Source: Pohlia nutans
Taxonomy: Eukaryota; Streptophyta; Bryopsida; Bryales; Mniaceae
Length of the DNA stretch: 64,000 nucleotides
Direction: 5' to 3'
Assembly: GCA_022496805.1 (NCBI GenBank)
Contig: CM040090.1
Location: forward strand, 8,736,001-8,800,000
The translations under genes and the position numbers were made by a program. The notes beneath the pieces are model-generated. The model worked only from the letters and a program-made list of their open reading frames with translations, was not told the origin of the DNA and made no database searches. This document shows, piece after piece, positions 34,990-44,605 of the stretch (its first letter is position 1; the number at the start of each line of letters is the position of its first letter).

Positions 34990-35960
34990 TCACCAGTTGC
35001 TCTTCAATTCCTGTAGTCAGTTCGTTCCATCAATTCCGAGAGCTAGCGAGCTACACTAGAGCCTAGATTAACTACAGCCTGCTCTCATAACTTACTTACT
35101 GCAAACCATGCATTGACCTTCGTTTCACCGTGTGAGTCCAACGCCTTTGTTGAACTCGAAACTCCACTCCTTAAGTTTGTTAGACCTTCGACATAACATT
35201 CAATCTATATATAGCAGTTGTTCGAGTTCACAAATGGCGTGCCTCCCAGCTCTTCTATTCACAATTTCTGCAGTTCAATCAGTTCCGAGAGCTAGTCTAC
35301 ACTAGATCAACAGCAGCCCGCTCTCATAACTTGATTACTGCAAGAAACGCATTGACCTTCTTCGATCTCACCGTTCAACGCCTAGCTTGCAAGATTGTTG
35401 AACTCGAAACTCCACTCTTTAAGTTAATTTGTTTTCTTCAACATAACATTCTATATAGCAGTTGTACGAGTTCACAAATGGCTTGCCTCGCAGCTCTTCT
35501 ATTCACAATTTCTGCAGTTCAATCAGTTCCGAGAGCTAGTCTGTCTACGCTTGATCTGCATCAGCCTGCTCTCATAACTTAATTACTGCAAGCAACGCAT
35601 TGACCTTCTTCTCACCTGTGTGAGTTCAACGCCTAGCTTCCAAGATTGTTGAACTCGAAACTCCACTCTTTAAGTTTGTTAAATCTTGAACATAACATTC
35701 TATATATAGCATTTGTATGAGTTCACCTCACTGCTGTTCTATTCATAATTTCTGCAGTTCAATCAGTTCCGAGAGCTACTCCGTCTACACTACGTGGAGC
35801 CTTAACTTACTGCAAGCCATGCATTGGCCTTCTTCTTACCCGTGTGAGTTCAACGCCTAGCTAGCTTCCAAGTTTGTTGAACTCGAAACTCCAGTCTGTA
35901 AGTTTGTTAAACCTTCAACATAACATTCTATATATAGCAGTTGTAAGACTTCACAAATGG
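34990..35960. promoter_or_regulatory. Tandem array of about four 230-250-bp TATA-bearing units upstream of UGT
   Basis: Four units repeat the words GAGAGCTA, CTCTCATAACTT, GCATTG(A/G)CCTTC, TTGAACTCGAAACTCCA and CATAACATTC followed by a TATATA box. The TATA-like boxes lie near 35206-35213, 35451-35457, 35699-35707 and 35929-35936, and read as TATA on both strands. The array is immediately 5' of the UGT start (34973), so the nearest box is about 230 bp from the ATG. It is probably the UGT promoter, amplified in tandem. Two units also carry plus-strand micro-ORFs (ATG at 35234 and 35478) starting MACL-ALLFTISAVQSVPRA, which look like a signal peptide. Confidence 0.7.
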
Positions 35961-36189
35961 CTTACTATACTGAGAGCATGTACATGGCGTAGAAAACATA
36001 CTATAAACTAGTGGTTGGGAGAATGCAGAGGATCAACCTTTGCAATATTTACTGTCTGAAAAGCGACCTTTTCATGAACTCAGATGCTACGGTGTGTTGC
36101 GGACAATGAGATCTAGACAGCTATGAGCGATCACCTTTCAATCAATAGTTCTTTGTGGAAAGAGACAAGGAATTATGGGTGATGGCCTG

Positions 36190-36300
36190 CTATGGATGCC
36201 CCCTCCAAAAATAGTGTGATTTTTGAGAAATATCTTTTTGATAAGAAAAAAATATTGGAAAATTACAAAAATTAGTGGATGTTATAGACACTATGGTTGC

Positions 36301-36364
<64 letters not shown>

Positions 36365-36455
36365 TGTTAAAGTTTTTAGCACACATAAAATGAGTTAGTC
36401 ATAAGTCCACTATGTGAGACGCGTAAAAGCGGTACGCATATCAGGCCATTCCCCT
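36190..36455. mobile_element. Inverted copy of the GCCTGATAT MITE containing a (TA)n tract
   Basis: Reverse-complement copy of 34342-34541. It contains a (TA)28-29 tract at 36306-36362, at the point where the other copy has a short TATGTACAT-like word. Confidence 0.6.
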
Positions 36456-37027
36456 TATCCATAAGAATTTGAGTGGCACTGAGAGGTGCTAGAGACTGTA
36501 ATGAAGTATGAAACCTGGAAGAATTGGGGTGTGTTTTTTTGGGGATGCATTATTCGATATTCTTTTGATGACGTACACAGTCTTCGACATTGATACATGA
36601 TGGGAAATCTGACGCTTTGATAGAGTTAATTTCATTGGCATTCGACAGTTTGTGGCACATGGGACTTGTGAGTGAGTCATTCATGGAGGTGTAGGGCCTG
36701 TGAAAACGATGTATGCAGGTAAAAGTATGGTCAGAGCCATAAGCTTTAGCCGTTCAGAGTACTGTTAGTTGGGCAGGTTCTAGAAGGGAGACATTATTGT
36801 ACAGTAGACGTCACCTCACCCAGTTGGCATTCTGTAAATAATTAAATTTCTGTGTACAAGCTAGAATATCCATGAGTTGGAAAACTTGGTGCACCAAATT
36901 TTCGACGTATATACAAAGTTCTTGAGTTTGATTTTGATGATTTTGGTCCTTGGCTGTAACGATAACAAAGGCCTGCAGTACGTTGCTGCACTTGCTTGAA
37001 TGGTGAGAGGTTTTAGTTGAAATTGCT
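36456..37027. other. Intergenic DNA, no gene seen
   Basis: No exon, RNA gene or bounded repeat was recognised. Confidence 0.4.
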
Positions 37028-37577
37028 TTAACCCCTAAATGACAAAGGGGGTAAGGGCAAAACCTAAATGTGTTATAAAATGTTGCTTCTACAACTTTGA
37101 TGAAGTTTGGTCCCAAAGAGAAAATGAGAAGCACGATGTTTAGTAATTATCCAAACGGTCAAACTTTCAAAAAATGTTTTAGATACTCATTAAACGAATT
37201 TAGAAGCATTTATTGTTGAATATTCACCAAAATTTCAAATTTTATTTTTGGAATTTGAAATTTGGTATGATTGGTTGAAACTAAACATTCTATTCTTGAG
37301 TTCAGAAAAGCAAATTTTTAGAAAGAGGGAACATCATTACTTTCCCGAAATAGTAAGTTTTGTAACACTAGGACAATGTTGAGGTGTTTGTCTTTGAAAA
37401 TTTCTCCTTGATGGAGTTTAACTCCGATTGACATGATTCAAATTGGGTTGGAAAGTAGACTTGATGAATTATTTGAAAATATTTTTTATTTTCTAAAAAA
37501 GTTTTTTTTCCATCTCGGGCAGCCCGTAAAAAAAGGGCAGCGACCATAAAATGGTTGATCGGTCACTTAGGGGTTAA
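37028..37577. mobile_element. TTAA-type MITE, family A, full length
   Basis: 550 bp, starting TTAACCCCTAAATGAC and ending GGTCACTTAGGGGTTAA. It contains a conserved GCAGCCCGTAAAAAAAGGGC block near the right end. It is a reference copy for the palindrome arms at 24690-25779, for 54182-54729 and for the solo end at 9303. No coding capacity. Confidence 0.9.
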
Positions 37578-37852
37578 TGCAGTGAATTGCTTGTAGTAGA
37601 TTGTCCAAAATAACTCTAATATCTATAAGAATTTCAACAAAATATCAATAATTTTCAATTTTTATTTGTGTCTCAGGGTCTGGGTCTGATATGGGTTCCA
37701 AAAAGGACTCTCTCACTAAAAAAACTGTCATTTTATAATTCACTTAATGTGTGCTAGAAATTACACATTTTCAATTCACATGAATTTAATGATAGATTCA
37801 TGAGAAAGTTGTAATACTCCATTCAAAATAGTAGTGAGCAAGAAAAATTCAA

Positions 37853-37949
37853 CAATTTATATATTCCGGATTGTTCCTTTTGTCTTAAATCCGGAACTGT
37901 CTCAGTTCCGGATTTGAGGCAAAAGGAACAATCCAGAATATCAATTTAT
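37853..37949. mobile_element. 81-bp foldback MITE with 8-bp target duplication
   Basis: Arms 37861-37899 and 37903-37941 (39 bases each) are inverted copies with about three differences and a 3-base loop. They are flanked by CAATTTAT at 37853-37860 and 37942-37949. An 8-bp target duplication points to a hAT-type transposase. Confidence 0.85.
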
Positions 37950-39114
37950 TGTGAAATAGTTCATAAACAAGAAATTTAGTTAAAACAACGTTTGAGTAAT
38001 ATCTATGTTTAATTTTAACTCATAATTTGATGTTTTACTATATTTCCTTATTTTTGAGAACTTTCAAAAATCAAATATTTTTACACAATCTAAAAAGACT
38101 ATGATTTTATAATATCTTTGTCTTAAAACTATATGATATGCTTAAATATAAACTTAATAAAGTGCATGAATATTTGTTTTAATAAAAAACCTTAAACACA
38201 TAGTCCTTTCGCTACTATAATGTGACCAGGTGCTAGATATGATAAATTAGGAAAAAATTCAATTTTTGAATTTTACCTTTATAGCACATGATTATTATGT
38301 ACCAACATGCCATCTATAATACCATGTAATTTTTGTAATTTTCCAATAATTTTTTCATTACCAAAAGGACATTCTTCTAAAGTCCAGACAGTCCGGGAAG
38401 GGGTACCCTGATCCGACCCGGACCCCTCATGTTCACTTGTGTCTCATATGCTCCATGGATGGAGTGTGGACAATGCATTCTAGGCAGAGCAAGTGTCATT
38501 TTTTCTAACGTTGGTGTCAGTGGTGTTCTAGAAATCTTTATATCACTAGCACATCTCAAATTTGTCATCCCACTAATTGCCAACATAGATTTGTGTCTCA
38601 ATGATATGAAAGCAACACAATATGGTCATTGATTCAGTGTTATAACAATAATGATGATTGGAGTAAGGTAATACCTAGATTATAACATGCCATGCTGTAA
38701 AAATCTAAGCTGCAATTATCAAGTTCAATTTCTATAGTATACTTCATGACTACAATCAATGAAAATGTCTCGGAAACTTAGATACGTACAGGGACCAATG
38801 TGGCCAAGTCCAACTTGACTCATGCAACTCGGCTTGAATGAAACCCAAACCTGTTTCATCATAACGGTACAATTATCCCTCTCTATTTTGACATGTTTGG
38901 GAAGCCCTAATTGTCACTATTAGTTACATAAATGATTTGTCACTTGTGAATTGCTTGAAATATTAATATCGTCATATTATGGAGGGTAGATTGTAGTTCT
39001 AGTGAGCATCATAAAAATTGAAGATAGTTTTTCAAAAGGGTGATTCTTTGAAAAGCATGGGTAGGAAAAAATAGTTCTGAAGTTGGAAAAAGTAATTAGA
39101 CAATGGACTTATCT
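37950..39114. other. Intergenic DNA, no gene seen
   Basis: About 38380-38440 is GC-richer and may be an old repeat end. No frame has a recognisable domain. Confidence 0.4.
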
Positions 39115-39406
39115 GCAAAGTCCTTCAAAGTTTGAATAAGATATCAAGAATTTTGCTTTAATATACTCTTATTTGTTCACTCCAAATAGTTAAAAGGCAT
39201 AGAACTACAATCTACCCATGGAAAAAAAATCGGCCACCAAAAAAGTAGCTCAAAAAAGTTTTCCTTGAGTTTAGAGACCACCAAGCTCTTCCATACTTAA
39301 TAAAGGCTCTAATTGAGAGACCACCAAATTACTATTTGGAATCAACAAATAAGAGTATATTAAAGCAAAATTCTTGATATCTTACTCAAACTTCAAAGGA
39401 CTTTGC
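39115..39406. mobile_element. Foldback element with 76-bp inverted arms
   Basis: Arms 39115-39190 and 39331-39406 are near-perfect inverted copies (from GCAAAGTCCTTC through CTCTTATTTGTT to CCAAATAGT and the complement). They are separated by 140 bp. The target duplication is not clear. Non-coding. Confidence 0.8.
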
Positions 39407-40803
39407 AAATAATTCTAATACCTAAAGAAAGTAGGCTCATATTTTTGTGGAAGTTATAAACAAAACTTAAAAATTCATGACTTGTTTTTATGTATCCCAA
39501 TAATACAGATAGATAGAAACTCCGGTCCTTTTTCAAGGCCAACATGAATAAAAAGACTATTGGTCTTGACAATGAGCCAATGCCCACTGGACAAAGGGCC
39601 ATTGGTGCAAGACTACTCTCCCCTTTCGAGAATGGACACTCTAGTTTCCAATAACTCCAAATAATACATATTTTAGTGCGTTGGATCCTTTCGAAAATGG
39701 GGACAAGATTCACATATTTTTTGATTTGTCTAATGATTGCAAACACTCAGCAACTGAAAGCCATGGGAATGCGGTTACTACTTTAATTATAACTCTACTT
39801 TCAGGCAGGGCAACATCACATGCACTGTTGTAGGATGCTAAAACTCAAATCTGCTGCAGACAAGTGAAGCCCAATTCTTCATTTAAAAATGAAAAATCCA
39901 ATCAATCCTGTTGTGAAAAATATACTTGCTTTGTTCCAAATAAAAAGCAACTTTCAGAACTAGAAGCAATGTTCCCACAGGCTTTTTATTTTGGAACAGA
40001 GGAAGATATAAACAAATTTCATATCATTGGAATCAGTGAAGAACATTGCATGTGTCACAATCACCTGCCCAAAATCTTAACACCCCTGTTACTACGTTAC
40101 TTTCTTCACCTTTGTAGAAAGTACATACGGAGTTCATTCCCGTTAGAATACCAACAGGATATATTACTGAATGTGATAAAAAGAGTAAACTTCGTACGTA
40201 AAAGTCTAGAGGAGTTGCCTCAACAACCTTCATAACATTCTAGATAGTAGTTGTAAGAGAGCTCACCCTTCTCTACAGTTCTCCATTGTAAATGAAGATT
40301 GAAAAAGAATTTCATAAAGGCTTACATGCACATGGCACTGCCTCATTATCACCTTTCCAATCAATAGTTCTTTCTTGGAAGAACCAAGGAATCAAAGGGC
40401 CCTTGGCACTGTTGAAGGAGAGTGAAAATGGGAGCCAGGAATTCAGGTTCTTTTTGTGCACAATCTGAAACTCATCTCAGGTGGGAGGTACCAAAAGCTA
40501 CAAGAAGAAACTCATTGAATGCCATGCATACTCTCTACAGTGAATGTCAAACTTTTGAGTATTGCCACCTGAGTGAGCTCTCACAACTTCTAAAGAATGT
40601 TATGTATGTATGCCATAAGATGTCTACTAAGATTTTCATATTTCCATCTCCTCACATCTCCTAAACCCTAAACTAGGTTTCTACGTCTGATATGTATGTT
40701 GGCTTCTCAAAATCCATATTACCTCGTCTAAGATTTAGACATGGAACAAATAAGAATTTCACATACCTTCAGTCGTGAGGTCTTGATTGTCTTGTAAAGT
40801 GAG
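39407..40803. other. Intergenic DNA with repeat fragments; 3' flank of QueC-like gene
   Basis: About 39870-40060 resembles family E TTAA elements, which explains the open frame there. About 40215-40265 resembles the UGT promoter repeat (CATAACATTCTA-GATAG). No gene is supported. Confidence 0.45.
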
Positions 40804-43800
40804 TCAAAGCGCATAGAATCCAGCGGGTTCCTGCTCTGACGCTGAAGCAAAAGCCAGTTGCCTTAATCTGCACTGTTTCAAAAGCCAGTGGTAATCAAAT
40901 TAGTGAAAGACTTCAATGACCGGCAATAATGCATTTCGTTATTGTTCCGCAAAGACTAACCCATGTCACAAATACAACCTTTTGCAGAACAGGCGATTCC
41001 GTCCTATTCACCAATTTTGCATTAACATATTCAGTCACAACCTTTGGAGCAGTATATTCAGACATGGTCGTTCAGCAGAGTACACTCTCAACTCTTTTAT
41101 ATCACCCTTTGGTAACAGAACATGCCATGTGAAAAAACTCCAATCGCATGTGTACACAACAGTGAATATTCTCTGCAGATATTCGAATGTGATATTAGAG
41201 AGTGTGAGTGTACCTGGTGGCAACGGCCGCAGTGGATGGGTCGGCCGACCATGCAGCTGTACGTGTCAGCCAACGGCACACCCAAAGACTTGCCCAAGCT
41301 AATCACCTCAGCCTTTGTCAAATGGCTGCAAGCACAGTAAATATGTAAATAAGGTAGAGGATCTAAAAACCGTTAAGGACTTATCTCATCTCTTCTACTG
41401 ACCCTTATTACCAACAACTCATCCATTCGTCCACTTGATTGGACTTATTAAGCATGATTTGGCTAAATGTCTATGCCCACTCATCTTTGAATGAAAATGG
41501 GGAGTTTCTACTGCCACTTATAGTGGCCTACAACCTCCCACTTTGAAAGATTGAAGAAATTCAGTATACAGGGAGCCCCGGCCCGAGGAAATTCCGCGCA
41601 GGAAAACCCCGAGGCTGAGGACGGGAGCCCGAGGCCGAGTAGGGTTTTCCCTACGCTGGAATTCCCGAGGGCAGGGGCTCCCTGCTACGTAAACCCTGAG
41701 GAACGCCCCCCTAGAGCGTGGGAGGGCGTTCCATTCCATTATTTTCCCTCCCAGCTCGTAGGAGGGCATTCCGGCCTATAAACTCCCGGGATTTATAGAG
41801 GGCATGAGGGCCCGAGGGGTTTACTAAAGTGACACAAATAGTATCTTCTAGCTTGAAATTTACAGATCACAAGATCAACAATAAAATTCCGGTTCTACAA
41901 TATGATATTAGGGGTGTCAGAGTGCGAGTATTTGCCCCAACTTTTGCACAACAAGCTTTTGTGCAGGACATGACATGTCTCCTTGAAGGGCAGAGGCAAA
42001 ACCCCACAATTTCAATTCACAAGTAGAAGGCAAATGGTTTTGGTGAGAGTCTTGTGAATTACGAGACGCACGTAGGAACTGCAGAGTCTCACCTCAGAAG
42101 CTCATACTCTGACACCCCTATTACTGAACTATCTAGACAAACATATGCACAAGGCTTGGAGACCCCGGGAAGCCACTGTCAAGAATTTAGATAACTTTGA
42201 GAGAACAAATATAGGGTATCTTCTATTCATTTGTGATAAAAAAATATAAATTTATAGAATTAATATAGGGTGTTTTAAAACCAATTTGGAAATATTTTAA
42301 GAATATTCTTAGAATGTATGTGGAATATACCCTAAATATACTATAAATGGTAGAATATTCCAATTATTTCATAGTCCTTCATTAAATACCCTTTGTTCAC
42401 TCATGTGTACCCAAAATTTACACTAAGTGACTTCCCTGAGCTTGGAGACCAATCGAGGTTTGAAAGCTACCTCAAAGGAGTAAGTAGAGTCACAGGTGGC
42501 TGCAACGACGCTGCTGTGGAACGGAAACTCTCAAGAAACGTTTGAGATGCACTGCAATATGACAAATGCCCAATGGGTCAAAAAAATAAAATCAGGTTTC
42601 TCATAAGTGTCCTGCAAGATGAATTGAACTCATTGCAGCAAAGAGAAAGAACCTCACCTTGAATATGACCCCAGGTCCTCTTTATTCAGCCCCAGGGCGA
42701 CCTCGTTTGATCCTACCTTCAACAAAAGAATCATATCACAAACCAGTTTCAGGGACGCCATCAAACCTGCACTCTCAAGTAGAGAAACTGATTCTCTCAA
42801 CAAAGAATGCCAACGACATTTCTGAATCATCTTTTTCTAAATAAGTTTTTAGGGCGTTTTTCTCGCACCGATAGAGCTTCAACTCATAAAGTAGAGAATA
42901 CTAAAAGTGTTAGGAACGTAATGCTGTGTTGTACAAAAACTCCTGTTTCGAACAACAACTCATCTATTCTTACAATTGGTTAGACTCAGTAGCAAACGGT
43001 ATAAGCAATTTGATGCATGAATTACCTCAATATCTATGGCCACTACCCTTTGAATGAAAATAGGTTTTTCTACTAACACTTGCAGTGATCTACAACCTCC
43101 CACTGTGAATGTTTGCATAAGAAATTCTAGAGGGTGTCACACCTCTTCCTTCCCATTCTCAATCTTCAGAGAATGCTACATGGCACTTTCTCCTTGAATT
43201 GTGTAGGACCCATACTCTGAAGACTGAGAAGTTTCATTCTTCTCCTCCGAACGTGAAGATGGAGAAACCGTGAAGATGGAGAAACCGTGGAGATTGAGAA
43301 GCCGTGGAGAAGATTAACAAGCCGTGTCCATTCTCATTCTTCACAGGGTGAGAAGGGGAGTCGCACCTTGTTCATGGAGAATGGTCACGATTCTCTCCCA
43401 AGGTTCTCAATCTCCAGAGAATCAATTAGAGGTTGTCACACGTCCTCCATTCCATTCTCAATCTTCAGAGAATGAGGATGTGGCACGCTCTTCTTGAATG
43501 GTGGAGGTCCCATTCTCTAAAGATTGAGAAATTTCATTCTTCTCCTTCAAGGGTGAAGAATGGGCGTGAAGAATGAAGAATGGAGAATGGCCCATACTCA
43601 GAGAATGAGTGACCAACTAACAGCCTCTATTCTCCATTCTCAATCTCCACAAACCAGAAAAGGAGTGTCACACTTTCTTCATGAAGAAGATGTCCTATTG
43701 GTTCCTCTTTTCTCTCATTCTTTGGAGAAGTTCCATTCTCGTAGGATGTGTGACAACCCCAATTCTTGTCGGAAGAGAGTGATAAAAGTGATTTGGATCT

Positions 43801-44392
43801 TGTACCCAAAGTGATCTCTCCAAATCTCCCAAAATACATATGAAAACATGCTCAAAGTGACGCTAATAGGACGTCCTGGAGGCGTGCCAAATGCAGAGGT
43901 GAGGGTTGAAGAAAAACCTGGCTGGCGAAGCTGGCTGCAAGCCCTAGAATCACAAGGTTTCTGTGAGGCAGTGGCACGAACGCCCTGGCCTGCGGTTGCA
44001 AATCCCTGAATTGTTCTCCGACCTGCAACGAAGACGAAGCTTCAGAGTAAGTAATGCGACGAGAAATCGATGCTCGAGCAGGAAGGCAAGCACGCCCTTA
44101 CCGCGGACATGTCGATGCGATGCAAGTGTAAGCCAAGCCTAGCGCAGATCTTGTCGCTGGCCTGCTCCTCCATGGCCGCTCCCCTCTGCCCATAATTGAT
44201 GTACCTACAAAAAGATCCGTCGTCACATGCAAGCAATGGACAAACCCGAACAACAAGCAATCCGAACATCAAATTTTCACAGCCTTACAAAGGATGAAGC
44301 CGCAAAGCAGCAGACGTCGACCTCCATCGATACAGCAACGCAGCGCTCTCGATGCCACCGCTCATCAGCACCACGCTTCCAGGTCCGGCCAT
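40804..44392 (-). CDS. QueC-like: QueC-like 7-cyano-7-deazaguanine synthase homologue, seven exons
   Basis: Minus-strand exons 44392-44289, 44204-44102, 44022-43918, 42716-42658, 42551-42471, 41325-41214 and 40872-40804 join through GT-AG introns. All phases fit, giving 210 aa (bacterial QueC is about 220-240). QueC turns 7-carboxy-7-deazaguanine into preQ0 with ATP and ammonia. Signs of the family, in order: PP-loop SGGIES (residues 11-16; usual form SGGxDS), NYGQRG (38-43, usual DYGQRH), PHRNLV (88-93, usual PGRN), LNKEDL (114-119), LTKAEVISLG (153-162), and the zinc site C175-x7-C183-x2-C186-x2-C189. The usual YPDCRPEF segment is changed. An intron divides the zinc site before its last Cys. 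Cellular location and real substrate are unknown. Introns 3 and 5 hold repeats. The gene is head to head with the P450 gene. Confidence 0.85.
41564..41825. repeat. GC-rich 262-bp multi-hairpin repeat, copy 1 (QueC intron 5)
   Basis: GC-rich in an A+T-rich setting. Three nested or consecutive hairpins are visible: 41571-41595 with 41658-41682, then 41700-41732, then 41776-41802. An inverted copy of the same length is at 50694-50955. It starts GTATACAGGGAG and ends GAGGGGTTTAC. I do not recognise the family. Confidence 0.85.
41910..42119. mobile_element. 210-bp MITE with AGGGGTGTCAGAGT ends (QueC intron 5)
   Basis: The ends AGGGGTGTCAGAGT and ACTCTGACACCCCT form a perfect inverted repeat. ATT occurs on both sides (41907-41909 and 42120-42122), a possible 3-bp target duplication as in PIF/Harbinger elements. 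Non-coding. Confidence 0.7.
42955..43600. repeat. Duplicated repeat block in QueC intron 3
   Basis: 42955-43118 is a diverged direct copy of 41400-41555 in intron 5 (shared AACAACTCATC, ACCCTTTGAATGAAAAT-like and CTACAACCTCCCACT blocks). It is followed by two copies of a 160-bp unit (about 43125-43290 and 43424-43570) with TCTCAATCTTCAGAGAATG. A short tandem repeat of GTGAAGATGGAGAAACC occurs at 43253-43323. Non-coding. Confidence 0.65.
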
Positions 44393-44605
44393 GGCGCCCG
44401 CCCTTCACCGCATCTCGAATCCTAGTGCAAAAATCCGATACCCTAAGGAACGCTCACAGCTTATCACCCCTAATTAAGAAAGAATATATCGAAATGACAT
44501 TTTTTGAGGATATGATGAACTATTCTAACCATGTCAGTGTTATTCTCCCATCCTGAAGAATAGCTGCTCAGGTTTTCATTGCGGGACCATTGCACAGAGT
44601 TGGAC
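44393..44605. promoter_or_regulatory. Divergent promoter between QueC-like and P450 genes
   Basis: Only 213 bp separate the two start codons, so both leaders and both core promoters must lie here (or overlap the genes). An A+T-rich core around 44480-44525 includes a GAATATATCG word. No strong TATA box is obvious. Co-regulation is inferred from the spacing. Confidence 0.6.

Noticed and set aside
39864..40235. 124-codon open frame as a gene
   Set aside because: Much of it lies in a fragment of the family E TTAA element, and the rest shows no domain or splice support.
40804..44392. QueC-like gene as bacterial contamination or recent bacterial insertion
   Set aside because: Six GT-AG introns with matched phases, plant MITEs inside the introns and a shared promoter region with a plant P450 show a settled nuclear gene.
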